Assembly (NCBI RefSeq): GCF_903893715.1
Contig: NZ_CAITNG010000064.1
Span: 1-55,732 of the forward strand
DNA from: an uncultured Mucilaginibacter sp.
GTDB taxonomy: Bacteria; Bacteroidota; Bacteroidia; Sphingobacteriales; Sphingobacteriaceae
Direction: 5' to 3'
Length of the DNA stretch: 55,732 nt
The notes beneath the pieces are model-generated. The model had not been told where the DNA came from and did no database searches. It worked only from the letters and a program-made list of their open reading frames with translations. Positions 32,748 through 41,703 of this stretch are shown here, piece by piece (position 1 is the stretch's first letter; the number at the start of each line of letters is the position of its first letter). The position numbers and the translations under genes are program-made.

Positions 32748-33650
32748 ATGCTCAAAATAGCCTACGACCCCATCTTTGCCCATCCGCTGCCCGAAGGCCA
32801 TCGTTTCCCCATGCTCAAGTACGAACTGATACCTGAGCAGTTGCTGCATGAAGGCCTGATTACCAGCCAAAACCTGTTCCATCCTGAAGCGGTAGATGAA
32901 GATATTATCCTGCTCACCCATGATGAAGCCTACTGGCACCAGCTCCGCGACTTGACCCTGCCGCCCAAAGAAATTCGCCGTATCGGCTTCCCCTTATCGG
33001 CCCGCCTGGTGGAGCGTTCAAGACGCATCGCAAAAGGCACTATTGATGGTGCCCTTTACGCTTTCGAAAACAAAATAGCCTTTAACGCCGCGGGCGGTAC
33101 GCACCATGCGGGTACCAATTGGGGCGAGGGTTTTTGCCTGCTCAACGACCAGGCCATAGCAGCTAACTATTTGTTATCAAAACAATTAGCCTCCCTTATT
33201 TTAATTGTTGATTTAGATGTGCACCAGGGCAATGGCACCGCGCAAATATTTGAGCATGAGGACAGGGTGTTCACTTTCTCGATGCATGGGGCCAATAATT
33301 TTCCCGCACGCAAGGAACAATCAAGCCTAGATATTCCCCTGCCTGATGGTTTGGGCGATGAGGGATACCTCGATATTTTAACAGCCACACTAACCAAACT
33401 CATTGAAAAATTAAACCCGGATTTTATATTTTACCAGGCCGGGGTTGATGTTTTAGCCACCGATAAATTGGGCAAATTAAAGTTGAGCAAAGAAGCCTGC
33501 AAAGCCCGCGACCGTTTTGTGTTCGAGCAATGCCTTGCCCACAACATCCCCGTACAAGTGAGTATGGGCGGCGGCTACTCGCCGCAGGTTAAAGACATTG
33601 TGGAAGCGCATGTGAATACGTTTAGGGTAGCGATAGATCTGTATTTTTAG
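32748..33650 (+). CDS. Histone-deacetylase superfamily (class IV-like) amidohydrolase
   Basis: 300 residues. Zinc amidohydrolase with the arginase/deacetylase fold. The His-His pair is in AGGTHHAG (about 117), zinc ligands in DLDVHQGNGTA (about 155), and the third Asp in YQAGVDVLATDKLG; the oxyanion Tyr position is in GGGYSP. The bacterial target may be an acetyl-polyamine or acetyl-lysine. Starts 3 bases after the glycosylase stop. The reading frame ends directly against a repeat. Confidence 0.93.
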   Translation: MLKIAYDPIFAHPLPEGHRFPMLKYELIPEQLLHEGLITSQNLFHPEAVDEDIILLTHDEAYWHQLRDLTLPPKEIRRIGFPLSARLVERSRRIAKGTIDGALYAFENKIAFNAAGGTHHAGTNWGEGFCLLNDQAIAANYLLSKQLASLILIVDLDVHQGNGTAQIFEHEDRVFTFSMHGANNFPARKEQSSLDIPLPDGLGDEGYLDILTATLTKLIEKLNPDFIFYQAGVDVLATDKLGKLKLSKEACKARDRFVFEQCLAHNIPVQVSMGGGYSPQVKDIVEAHVNTFRVAIDLYF

Positions 33651-33758
33651 TCCGAAAGTCCGAAAAGTCGGGAAGTCCGAAAGAAAGATAAAAGAAGTTT
33701 ACTGGTTTTCGGACTAAACTATCACTTCCGGACTTTCGGACTTCCTGTCTTCCGGACT
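33651..33758. repeat. Inverted pair of degenerate octad arrays (TCCGAAAG type)
   Basis: 33651-33684 has four TCCGAAAG-like units (period 8-9). 33726-33758 has units such as ACTTTCGG and ACTTCCGG with an exact period of 8. The two are inverted, with 42 bases between. The first starts on the base after the HDAC stop; the second encodes the C-terminus of the convergent MATE gene. Confidence 0.75.
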
Positions 33759-35102
33759 ATTTCTCAAACTCAGCACATGAAACCTAAAAAACAACAACAC
33801 CGACGCCACCACCAATCCCAAAACCAAGCCGTACCATACCCCAACTGCGCCTAATTGCTCGTGTATCCCAAACCAGTAACCTACCGGGATGCCAACCACC
33901 CAATAGGCCAAAAAGGTAATAAAGGTAGGCACCTGCACATCGCCCATGCCCCGTAGTACGCCGAGGCCTACAACCTGTGTTCCATCAAACAACTGGAAGA
34001 ACGCTGCCAGGATAAGCAGTTGAGCGGCAATGGCCAATACGGCTTTATCGGTGGTGAATATATAGGGCAGCAGGTGGTTGCAAAAGGTGAACATGAGCGC
34101 CGTAATACACATCAGCACCAGCACAATATGGTAACTTGATATGGCCGAGGTGCGCAGCAGTTTAAAGTTTTTGATCCCAAAATGGTTGCCCGATTTGATG
34201 GCCGCCGCTGCCGATACGCCCGACGACATCATGTAGGTACACGATGCCAGCGTGAGCGCGATTTGGTGCGCTGCCTGTGGCTCTGGCCCAATCGTACCGA
34301 TGATAAAGTTTGCCCCCGCAAAGGCGCTCACTTCAAAAGTATATTGCATGGCAACCGGCGCGCCTATCTTTAACAGATTCCAACTGCGCAGGCGGTCTAT
34401 GTTTTTTATGGCGAAGTTGTGCAGGTATTTCCTGAAGCGTTCCGAGCGTAAAACATAAAGTGTCATTACGACAGCCATTACGCAGCGGTCAATCAGCGTA
34501 CTGTAACCCACCCCGCGGATGCCCATCGGCAAAATGCCAAACAAGCCCTTCACAAAGGTGATGCCTAAGCAAATGTTGAGGATGTTCCCCCAGATGGAAA
34601 TACTCATGGCCTGTTTGGTAAAACCAAGCCCTTCGGCAAATTGCTTAAAGGTGTTGAACACCATGAGCGGTACAATGGATATGGCCAGCAGCGGCAAAAA
34701 CAATTTGGCCTGCGCTACCACCAATGGCGACTGCCCCAAGTGCCCCAGCATATAGGCCGAACCCAAATAAACCAACAGGAACAGCAGCACCCCGGTAACC
34801 ACATTAATGAGCAGGCTGTTGATGAGCAGGCGGCCGCACTCGCCAAAGTTTTCGCGGCTGTTCTCCTGAGCGATGAGGGGGGTAATACCATACGATATGC
34901 CCAGGCCTGTCACCAAAATGATAAAGAAAACGCCGTTGGCCAAAGCTACCGCCGCGAGGGGCACCGTACCGGCCCAGTGGCCAACAATAGCACTGTCCGA
35001 TACCTGCACCAGCATATGCCCCAGTTGCGATATCATCACCGGGACGGCTAAACTCAGGTTATCGCGGTAATGGGGTTTGTATTTAGTGTAGAGGTGTTTC
35101 AT
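33714..35102 (-). CDS. MATE-family multidrug exporter
   Basis: 462 residues with 12 membrane segments in two six-helix halves. Sodium- or proton-driven export of cationic compounds. The opening LSLAVPVMISQLGHMLVQVS and DSAIVGHWAGTVPLAAVALA are typical of the NorM branch. The last 16 residues, starting RNSPEDRK, are polar and encoded by an intergenic octad repeat, so the native end was probably around FRFHVLSL. Upstream gap to the MFS gene is 97 bases, same strand. Confidence 0.93.
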   Translation of the reverse strand: MKHLYTKYKPHYRDNLSLAVPVMISQLGHMLVQVSDSAIVGHWAGTVPLAAVALANGVFFIILVTGLGISYGITPLIAQENSRENFGECGRLLINSLLINVVTGVLLFLLVYLGSAYMLGHLGQSPLVVAQAKLFLPLLAISIVPLMVFNTFKQFAEGLGFTKQAMSISIWGNILNICLGITFVKGLFGILPMGIRGVGYSTLIDRCVMAVVMTLYVLRSERFRKYLHNFAIKNIDRLRSWNLLKIGAPVAMQYTFEVSAFAGANFIIGTIGPEPQAAHQIALTLASCTYMMSSGVSAAAAIKSGNHFGIKNFKLLRTSAISSYHIVLVLMCITALMFTFCNHLLPYIFTTDKAVLAIAAQLLILAAFFQLFDGTQVVGLGVLRGMGDVQVPTFITFLAYWVVGIPVGYWFGIHEQLGAVGVWYGLVLGLVVASVLLFFRFHVLSLRNSPEDRKSESPEVIV

Positions 35103-35199
35103 TCATCAAAAATTGCGCTGCGAAATTACCGATAAAGTAATCTTCCATGAATGATTTGTCGGGAAAGTTCTGCACACCTTACAGCACAGGCGGGGATGC

Positions 35200-36441
35200 T
35201 TATACTACTTCGGCCTGTTTAGCCTCTTTCTTAAAGTTCCTTACCGCTAATAAAGCGCTGATCAGCATACAAACCGCGCCGGCCATAAAAGGTGCCCCGG
35301 CAAATTGTATGGGTGCGGCTTTCGAAGTAAAGAAAACAAACAAAGGGATCATTGTCATAGGCCCCAGAATTGTGGTAACACTGATCAAACTGGTCAGGCC
35401 ACCCTGCAGTTCGCCCTGTTGGTTGGCGGGTACAGATGAGGTAATGATGCTTTGCAAGGCAGGCCCGGCTATCCCGCCAAGGCAATAAGGTATCGAAAAA
35501 ACAAACATCATCCAGCTTTGCCCAGCGATTGAAAATAATACAAGCCCGACCATGTACAGCAGCAAGCCGGTAACCACGCTGCGTTCGTTGCCTAATTTAG
35601 GTATCACCACCCTGCTTAGTAAGCCTTGTATCAGGCCGACCAATAGGCCGATACAGGCTAAGGAGTAACCTATCATTTGCTTGCTCCAGTTAAAGCGATA
35701 GATGTTAACATAGTTCCATACGCCCTGTACCGATTGCGCGGCCATGTAAATGAAAAAGAAAGATGCCACCAAACCTAAAACAGAGGGGAATTTTGCCAAT
35801 TGCAATAACGAACCTACAGGGTTGGCGCGTTTCAGTTCGAACGGGCGGCGTTTATCAAGCGACAATGATTCGGGCAGGATAAAATAGCCATAGGCAGCAT
35901 TAAGCAGCGCTAAACCTGCTGCAGCATAAAATGGCACACGCAACCCGATTTCGCCCAACACGCCCCCTAAAAATGGTCCGATAAAAAAGCCCAGGCCAAA
36001 CGCCGCACCTACCATACCGAAGTTTTTTGCACGTGTTTCGTTGGTGCTGATGTCGGCAATATAAGCGGTAGCCGTGGTAAAACTCGCTCCGGTAATACCT
36101 GCAATGATGCGTCCAATAAAAAGCCAACCGATGGTAGGCGCGAAGGCCAGAAACAGATAGTCGATACCAAAACCGAATAATGAAGCCAACAACACCGGGC
36201 GGCGTCCATATTTGTCGCTCAGGTTACCAATAACGGGGGCAAATACAAACTGCATTAAAGCATAAGCTACGGTAAGGTATTTGCCATAACTGGCAGCATC
36301 CCTGATATCACTATGCAGTAAATGCATGATCAGGTCGGGGAATACGGGTATGATGATACCAAAGCCTATTACATCAATAAGCAGGGTGATAAATATGAAC
36401 CATATTGCCGCTTGCGGCTTTTGTTTGGCCAATGTTTCCAT
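35200..36441 (-). CDS. MFS exporter, TCR/Tet-like
   Basis: 413 residues, 12 membrane segments. The first segment LLIDVIGFGIIIPVFPDLI is the tetracycline-exporter signature, and motif A is GNLSDKYGRRPVLLASL (about 72-88). Motif C-like GFFIGPFLGG follows in segment 5. The group covers Tet proteins and many drug exporters of unknown range; resistance cannot be inferred. Its own transcript. Confidence 0.92.
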   Translation of the reverse strand: METLAKQKPQAAIWFIFITLLIDVIGFGIIIPVFPDLIMHLLHSDIRDAASYGKYLTVAYALMQFVFAPVIGNLSDKYGRRPVLLASLFGFGIDYLFLAFAPTIGWLFIGRIIAGITGASFTTATAYIADISTNETRAKNFGMVGAAFGLGFFIGPFLGGVLGEIGLRVPFYAAAGLALLNAAYGYFILPESLSLDKRRPFELKRANPVGSLLQLAKFPSVLGLVASFFFIYMAAQSVQGVWNYVNIYRFNWSKQMIGYSLACIGLLVGLIQGLLSRVVIPKLGNERSVVTGLLLYMVGLVLFSIAGQSWMMFVFSIPYCLGGIAGPALQSIITSSVPANQQGELQGGLTSLISVTTILGPMTMIPLFVFFTSKAAPIQFAGAPFMAGAVCMLISALLAVRNFKKEAKQAEVV

Positions 36442-36555
36442 ATCCGCAAAATAAAACTTTTATGGCAAAGTTGCTCTTGATTTAATATTATCTTTTAAAA
36501 AACAACGCAGCTAACCGGTTGTAGCTTTTTTGAGGTTTTTAAGCGAACGTGTGCC

Positions 36556-37263
36556 TTAAAAATTTGGTTTCAACACATACTTATTGTAGAACCTGAAGAT
36601 ATGTTCAACGGCCTCTTCAGGCGTATCAACCAGACGGTACAAGTTCAAATCATCCGGATTAATGTTGTGTTCGGTATTTAACATGGTTTCTTCTACCCAT
36701 TTAAACAAGCCTCCCCAATATTCAACACCTACAAAAACGATGGGGAAACGGGCTATCTTGCCGGTTTGAATCAAGGTTATTGCTTCAAATGATTCATCCA
36801 TGGTACCGAAACCTCCGGGGAGGACGATAAAACCCTGCGAGTATTTCATGAACATTACCTTCCGTACAAAAAAGTAATCAAACTCCATCATTTTGTCGCG
36901 GTCGATGTAAGGGTTGTGGAACTGCTCAAAAGGCAGTTCGATATTCAAACCAACCGATTTACCTCCGGCTTCGTATGCGCCTTTGTTGGCTGCCTCCATA
37001 ATGCCCGGACCACCGCCCGATATCACACCGTAACCACGCTCGGTTAACAAGCGTGCGGTCTCTTCCGACATTTTATAGTATTTGTTGTCGCGTTTGGTAC
37101 GTGCAGAGCCGAATATTGAAACGCAGGGGCCTATTTTGGCCATTTTTTCAAAGCCATCAACAAACTCAGCCATGATCTTGAAGATCTGCCAGCTATCGGT
37201 TACCTTAATTTCCTGCCAGTTTTTGTTTTCAAAGGCATGTCTTATTTTTTCTTCACCAGTCAT
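36556..37263 (-). CDS. LOG-family nucleoside 5'-monophosphate phosphoribohydrolase
   Basis: 235 residues of a Rossmann fold. SGGGPGIMEAANKGA (about 77-91) and VLPGGFGTMDESFE (about 148) are the nucleotide-binding PGGxGTxxE signature of LOG (TIGR00730), once called lysine decarboxylases. Members split AMP or similar to base and ribose phosphate. N-terminal helix of 45 residues before the fold is as in other Bacteroidota members. A palindromic AACCGGTT hairpin with T6 on the minus strand at about 36496-36526 may terminate it. Confidence 0.9.
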   Translation of the reverse strand: MTGEEKIRHAFENKNWQEIKVTDSWQIFKIMAEFVDGFEKMAKIGPCVSIFGSARTKRDNKYYKMSEETARLLTERGYGVISGGGPGIMEAANKGAYEAGGKSVGLNIELPFEQFHNPYIDRDKMMEFDYFFVRKVMFMKYSQGFIVLPGGFGTMDESFEAITLIQTGKIARFPIVFVGVEYWGGLFKWVEETMLNTEHNINPDDLNLYRLVDTPEEAVEHIFRFYNKYVLKPNF

Positions 37264-37297
37264 AATTTTTTATCAAAGGGTGTAAAGATAGTGTTTT

Positions 37298-37391
37298 GTT
37301 CATGGTATTTTTTGTTCATAGTTCATAGATCATGGTTCATAGTAAAAAAATTCATTGGGCAATTTCTTGCTATTAACTATGAGCCATGAAC
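37298..37391. repeat. Inverted heptad array (GTTCATA / YATGAAC)
   Basis: GTTCATA units at 37314-37341 (one reads GATCATG), with an isolated GTTCATG at 37298, and inverted CTATGAG, CCATGAA at 37377-37390. The second arm codes for the symporter's last residues. The pair lies between the symporter stop and the LOG start. Confidence 0.8.
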
Positions 37392-38863
37392 TTCTTTTTA
37401 CTCGTTACACACAAACCAACAAAGGTAATCAAGCCGTTTACAATAATGAGTTCGTTATCAAACACATAGCCACCCAACAGCGTTTTTGAGTTCGCGCTCA
37501 GGTAATAACATACTGCGGGGGATATCAAACAGATAAAAGGCACCAGCTTGTCGGCAACCTGCCTTTTGCTTACAAACAAACCAAATGAGTATAAACCTAG
37601 TAATGGGCCATAAGTGTATGATGCTACCTTGAATATGGCAGTCACGATTGCGTCGTTATTGATTTGGTTAAAGATGATAATGGTTAAAAACATCAATCCC
37701 GAAAAGGCGATATGTACCATATGCCTTGCGCTTACCATTTTTTTGCTATTGATGTTTTGGCTTTTGCCGAAGTTTAGAAAATCTACACAAAAAGAAGTAG
37801 TTAGTGCCGTCAATGCGGAATCGGTTGTGGCAAAGGTCGCTGCAGTCAATCCGAGCATAAATACGATGGCCGGTAGCAACCCTAAATAATTCAAAGCAAT
37901 GGTAGGATAGAGGTAATCTGTTTTGGCTACGGTTATGCCATTATGCTGCGCATAGATGTACAGCAATGCGCCCACACTTAAAAAAAAGATGTTGATGATG
38001 ACGAAAACAGTGGTAAAGCTGAACATGTTCTTCTGCGCTTCGCCGATGTTTTTGCAGCTCAGGTTTTTTTGCATCAGGTCCTGATCCAAACCCACCACGG
38101 CGATGGTGATAAACAAGCCACCCAAAAACTGTTTACCAAAATGGAACTTGTTACCGATGAAATCCGTCCAGAAAAAAATTTTGGAGTAACTGCTGTTCTT
38201 TATCGCGTCGGCAGCCTCAAATACATTGTAGTTTAAGCTGCGGCAAATGAAATAAATAGATAGAAACACCGATGATACCAGAAACAGGGTTTGCAGGCTG
38301 TCGGTAATAATAATGGTTTTAAGGCCGCCTTTGTAGGTGTATAGCCATATTAGCGACAGGCAGATGAGCACCGTTACGCCAAAAGGCACATGGTAGCTGT
38401 CAAAAATAAACTTTTGCAATACGATCACCACCAAATACAACCTGAACGCCGAACCAATCACACGGCTGATCAGAAATATACCGGCGGCTGTCTTGTAACT
38501 CCACTTGCCTAAGGCTTGTTCAATGTAACCGTAAATGGAAGTCAGCTTTAAGCGATAATACAATGGCAATAGCACCAAAGCGATAATGATAAAACCTGCA
38601 GCGTTGCCCAGTACAAATTGAAAGTAAGCAAACTGATCGCCGGTTGCCGCGCCAACTTTACCGGGGACAGAAATAAATGTAACCCCACTTAAAGCCGTCC
38701 CGATCATCCCGAAAGCCACCAAATACCATTTGGAGTTGCGGTTGGCTACAAAAAAGGTATCGTTATCGGATGATTTTCGGCTGGTTATGAACGAAATGAC
38801 GATCAACACTAAAAAGTAGCCGATGATGAACGAGAGTAGGATTAGTGGCGACAATTTGTTCAT
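37373..38863 (-). CDS. Sodium:solute symporter (SSS family)
   Basis: 496 residues, 13 membrane segments. The core has 'FTVFVIINIFFLSVGALLY' and the sodium-site helix 'MIGTALSGVTFISVPGKVG' near residue 54, where GVTF is typical of the sialic acid/proline-related group. Both ends sit in a heptad repeat: the ATG-AAC start is a repeat unit, and the last residues FMAHS with the TAA come from the partner array. Solute unknown. Same strand as LOG but with a hairpin between. Confidence 0.92.
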   Translation of the reverse strand: MNKLSPLILLSFIIGYFLVLIVISFITSRKSSDNDTFFVANRNSKWYLVAFGMIGTALSGVTFISVPGKVGAATGDQFAYFQFVLGNAAGFIIIALVLLPLYYRLKLTSIYGYIEQALGKWSYKTAAGIFLISRVIGSAFRLYLVVIVLQKFIFDSYHVPFGVTVLICLSLIWLYTYKGGLKTIIITDSLQTLFLVSSVFLSIYFICRSLNYNVFEAADAIKNSSYSKIFFWTDFIGNKFHFGKQFLGGLFITIAVVGLDQDLMQKNLSCKNIGEAQKNMFSFTTVFVIINIFFLSVGALLYIYAQHNGITVAKTDYLYPTIALNYLGLLPAIVFMLGLTAATFATTDSALTALTTSFCVDFLNFGKSQNINSKKMVSARHMVHIAFSGLMFLTIIIFNQINNDAIVTAIFKVASYTYGPLLGLYSFGLFVSKRQVADKLVPFICLISPAVCYYLSANSKTLLGGYVFDNELIIVNGLITFVGLCVTSKKKFMAHS

Positions 38864-38885
38864 AGTTCATGGTTCATAGATCATA
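38858..38885. repeat. Heptad array over the symporter start codon
   Basis: Four units of GTTCATA/GTTCATG/GATCATA type with exact 7-base steps. On the coding strand this puts four ATGs 7 bases apart in rotating frames; only that at 38863 opens the gene, the one at 38884 meets TGA after five codons. Confidence 0.8.
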
Positions 38886-38897
38886 GCCGAAAAGGGT

Positions 38898-39251
38898 TTA
38901 ATCTAATGAGTTTCTCAAATTGGTAATCATTTTAACTAAAACTTCGTATTCGTTATACAAATCCTTAAACTTATCTTCTTTAATATAGCCTCTTTTCTTA
39001 GCAATAAACAAACAGCTAACCACCTCTATACCGGACCCGAGTGCGTATCTGAGAAATTGTTTAAATACTGCTTTTGTTTGACCTGTGGACCCTTCTGCAA
39101 TATTTAATACAACCGAGTCAGCTGCTCTTTTTATCTGAGAGGTAAGTATGAAAAGCTCGTCTTTAGGAAATCCTTTTGTTAGTTGATTGATAAGTTCACC
39201 TAAATCCAGTGCTTTTTGCCAAACCTGTAAGTCTTCAAACCTGAATGCCAT
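38898..39251 (-). CDS. Four-helix-bundle protein (S23 / 23S rRNA intervening-sequence type)
   Basis: 117 residues. FRFEDLQVWQKALDLGELI opens the family pattern, and SQIKRAADSVVLNIAEGSTG and FLRYALGSGIEVVSCLFIA continue it (Pfam S23, TIGR02436). First found inside 23S rRNA intervening sequences, but here stand-alone, as in most Bacteroidota. The fold is shared by Avd, the accessory protein of diversity-generating retroelements. It is bracketed on both sides by GTTCATA heptad arrays. Function of stand-alone members unknown. Confidence 0.93.
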   Translation of the reverse strand: MAFRFEDLQVWQKALDLGELINQLTKGFPKDELFILTSQIKRAADSVVLNIAEGSTGQTKAVFKQFLRYALGSGIEVVSCLFIAKKRGYIKEDKFKDLYNEYEVLVKMITNLRNSLD

Positions 39252-39293
39252 GTTGATTATTGATTAGTTCAATGATATGAAATAAGTTTCTAA

Positions 39294-39415
39294 GTTCATA
39301 GTTCATAGTAAGACCACGGGTGATTTTACTATAATTCTTATTGCTATGAACCATGAACTATCAACTATGAACAAAAAAAACCATGAACCATGAACTATGA
39401 ACCATGAACTATCAT
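39294..39415. repeat. Inverted heptad arrays before recR (GTTCATA / YATGAAC)
   Basis: Two GTTCATA units at 39294-39307; then inverted CTATGAA, CCATGAA, CTATCAA, CTATGAA at 39344-39371; then after an A-run five more at 39381-39415. All steps are exactly 7. This block ends 12 bases before the recR start at 39428 and has given recR a false in-frame extension of eight codons. Confidence 0.85.
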
Positions 39416-39427
39416 TATTTTCGCAAA

Positions 39428-40045
39428 ATGAACTTTTCATCAAAGTTGCTGGAGGCTGCTGTGGCCGAGTTTTCTAAATTACCTGGGGTGGGTCAAAAAA
39501 CTGCTTTGCGCCTGGTGCTCCACTTGCTAAAGCAAGACAAGGATGAAGTAGAGCGCTTTAGTGCATCGGTGAGCAAGTTGCGCAACGAAATCCAGTTCTG
39601 TGGTATTTGCCATAATATATCTGATTTGCCCGTATGCGAAATATGCTCGGCACCCAAACGCGACCGCTCTTTGGTATGTGTTGTTGAGGACACCCGTGAT
39701 GTAATGGCCATCGAAAATACCAACCAATACAACGGACTGTATCATGTACTGGGCGCACTGATCTCTCCAATGGACGGTATAGGCCCTACCGACCTTGAGG
39801 TGGACTCATTGTTAGAACGCCTTAAAAATGATGAGGTTAAGGAGGTTATATTTGCCCTGAGCACCACTATGGAGGGCGATACCACTATTTTTTACCTGCA
39901 CAAACGTTTAAAAGATTTTAACATTATCCTATCGACTATTGCTCGTGGCATAGCTTTTGGAGGAGAACTGGAGTACGTGGACGAGATCACATTAGGTCGG
40001 TCCATTACTACCAGGGTTCCTTACAATAACGCTATGGCAAAATAG
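39428..40045 (+). CDS. recR: Recombination protein RecR
   Basis: 205 residues from the ATG at 39428. Works with RecF/RecO to load RecA at gaps. Helix-hairpin-helix FSKLPGVGQKTALRL (about 14-28), the zinc motif CGICHNISDLPVCEIC (about 62-77) and the Toprim strand VVEDTRDVMAIE are present and the length is right. The frame from 39404 adds residues coded by repeat DNA. Followed 5 bases later by a glycosyltransferase. Confidence 0.96.
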   Translation: MNFSSKLLEAAVAEFSKLPGVGQKTALRLVLHLLKQDKDEVERFSASVSKLRNEIQFCGICHNISDLPVCEICSAPKRDRSLVCVVEDTRDVMAIENTNQYNGLYHVLGALISPMDGIGPTDLEVDSLLERLKNDEVKEVIFALSTTMEGDTTIFYLHKRLKDFNIILSTIARGIAFGGELEYVDEITLGRSITTRVPYNNAMAK

Positions 40046-40050
40046 TCTAC

Positions 40051-40875
40051 ATGAAGCTCTCCATCATCATTGTTAATTACAACAGTCGCGACCGCATTAA
40101 ACGGGCATTGGCTACCTTGCAAATTGCAACGAAGGAAATATTGCACGAAGTTATTGTTGTAGACAACGCCTCTGTCGATTTTTCGGCCCCCATCATCAAA
40201 AGCCGTTTCCCGGATGTTAATCTGATAGAGAACCAAAGGAACGAAGGTTTTTCAAAAGCAGCCAATCAAGGTATCGATGTGGCTCAAGGCGAATATATCC
40301 TGTTGATTAACCCTGATACTTTAACCAGCGAGGATACCCTGCACAAAACCCTGGCCTTTATGGATAGCCACCCGCAAGCAGGCGGTATGGGCGTACGAAT
40401 GACAAACGCCGACGGTCAATTTTTGCCTGAATCAAAACGCGGACTTCCCGCTCACTGGGCATGTTTTTTTAAATTGACAGGCTTTTACAAGCACTTCCCC
40501 AAATCAAGGCTATTGAACCGTTACCATGCCGACTGGACCGAGGATTTTGAAGTTTGCGAGGTGGATTTGCTGAGCGCCGCTTTTATGCTGCTGCGGAAAA
40601 GCGCTTTCCAAACCATTGGCTTGTTCGACGAACGTTTTTTTATATACGGTCAGGACATCGACCTGTCGTACCGCCTGCGTTTAGCGGGATACAAAAACTA
40701 CTATTTCCCCGCAACATATGTCGTCCATTTAAAGGGGCTCAGTCTTGATAAATTCAGTTGGAAGTATATATCTAATTTTTATGGCGCCATGTTTATATTT
40801 GCCGCCAAGTATTTCGTTAAATCCTCAAAACAAGGGTTAAGCGGGGTACATCAATTAGACACACCGGCAATATGA
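40051..40875 (+). CDS. Family 2 glycosyltransferase
   Basis: 274 residues. GT-A fold: LSIIIVNYNSRDRI at the N-terminus binds the nucleotide, VVDNAS and NPDT (about 90) hold the metal, and FFIYGQDIDLSYRLRLAGY is the acceptor/base region. It resembles rhamnosyltransferase-like WbbL enzymes. No membrane segments except a short hydrophobic C-terminal part. Its stop overlaps the SDR start by four bases (ATGA). Confidence 0.92.
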   Translation: MKLSIIIVNYNSRDRIKRALATLQIATKEILHEVIVVDNASVDFSAPIIKSRFPDVNLIENQRNEGFSKAANQGIDVAQGEYILLINPDTLTSEDTLHKTLAFMDSHPQAGGMGVRMTNADGQFLPESKRGLPAHWACFFKLTGFYKHFPKSRLLNRYHADWTEDFEVCEVDLLSAAFMLLRKSAFQTIGLFDERFFIYGQDIDLSYRLRLAGYKNYYFPATYVVHLKGLSLDKFSWKYISNFYGAMFIFAAKYFVKSSKQGLSGVHQLDTPAI

Positions 40876-41687
40876 GTTTTAAAGATAAGGTAGTTATCAT
40901 CACAGGGGCATCATCGGGAATAGGCAAAGCCATGGCCGAAGAATTTGCGTCGCGCGGCGCAAACCTGATATTAGGAGCAAGGCAATACGTAACGCTATGC
41001 GAAATAGCCCAGGAACTCGAAAAGAAATATAACATCCGCGCAGTAGCCGTAGCATGCGATGTTTCCATTCAAGAAGACTGCAAATTATTGATCATGCAGG
41101 CCATACAAACCTTTAAACGGATAGACATTTTGGTGAACAATGCCGGTATATCCATGCGGGCTTTGTTTAAGGATGTTGATGTCGATGTTCTGAAACGTAT
41201 AATGGATGTCAATTTTTGGGGAACAGTATATAGTACCAAATATGCAATGCCCGAACTACTGAAAACCAAAGGCACCGTAGTCGGGGTATCATCTATTGCC
41301 GGTTACAAAGGCCTTCCGGGCCGTACAGGTTACTCCGCATCCAAATTTGCCATGAACGGTTTTTTGGACTCCCTTCGGGTTGAAAACCTTAAAACAGGAA
41401 TAAATGTGCTAACCGCATGTCCGGGTTTTACCAACTCCAACATCCGCAATACGGCTTTGGCCAAAGATGGTACTCAGCAGGGCGAAACGCATATGGACGA
41501 GGGCAAGCTGATGTCAAGCGAAGAAGTTGCGAAACGGATAGTTGATGGTGTAGCCGCCCGTAAACGTACCCTCATCATGACAGGGCAGGGCAAGCTCACT
41601 GTTTTACTTAGCAAATTTATTCCCGCCAAGCTGGACCGGTTGGTGTATAATGTATTTGCTAAGGAGAAGGATGCCTTGTTGAAATAA
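40872..41687 (+). CDS. Short-chain dehydrogenase/reductase
   Basis: 271 residues. TGASSGIG (11-18) binds NAD(P), NNAG (about 89) is the stabilising motif, and YSASK (about 156) has the catalytic Tyr and Lys with Ser in VSSIAGY. The Arg/Lys after the glycine motif (GARQ) is not decisive for cofactor. Together with the glycosyltransferase it is translationally coupled to recR's operon. Substrate unknown. Confidence 0.92.
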   Translation: MSFKDKVVIITGASSGIGKAMAEEFASRGANLILGARQYVTLCEIAQELEKKYNIRAVAVACDVSIQEDCKLLIMQAIQTFKRIDILVNNAGISMRALFKDVDVDVLKRIMDVNFWGTVYSTKYAMPELLKTKGTVVGVSSIAGYKGLPGRTGYSASKFAMNGFLDSLRVENLKTGINVLTACPGFTNSNIRNTALAKDGTQQGETHMDEGKLMSSEEVAKRIVDGVAARKRTLIMTGQGKLTVLLSKFIPAKLDRLVYNVFAKEKDALLK

Positions 41688-41703
41688 AAGTCTGAAAAGA
41701 AAA

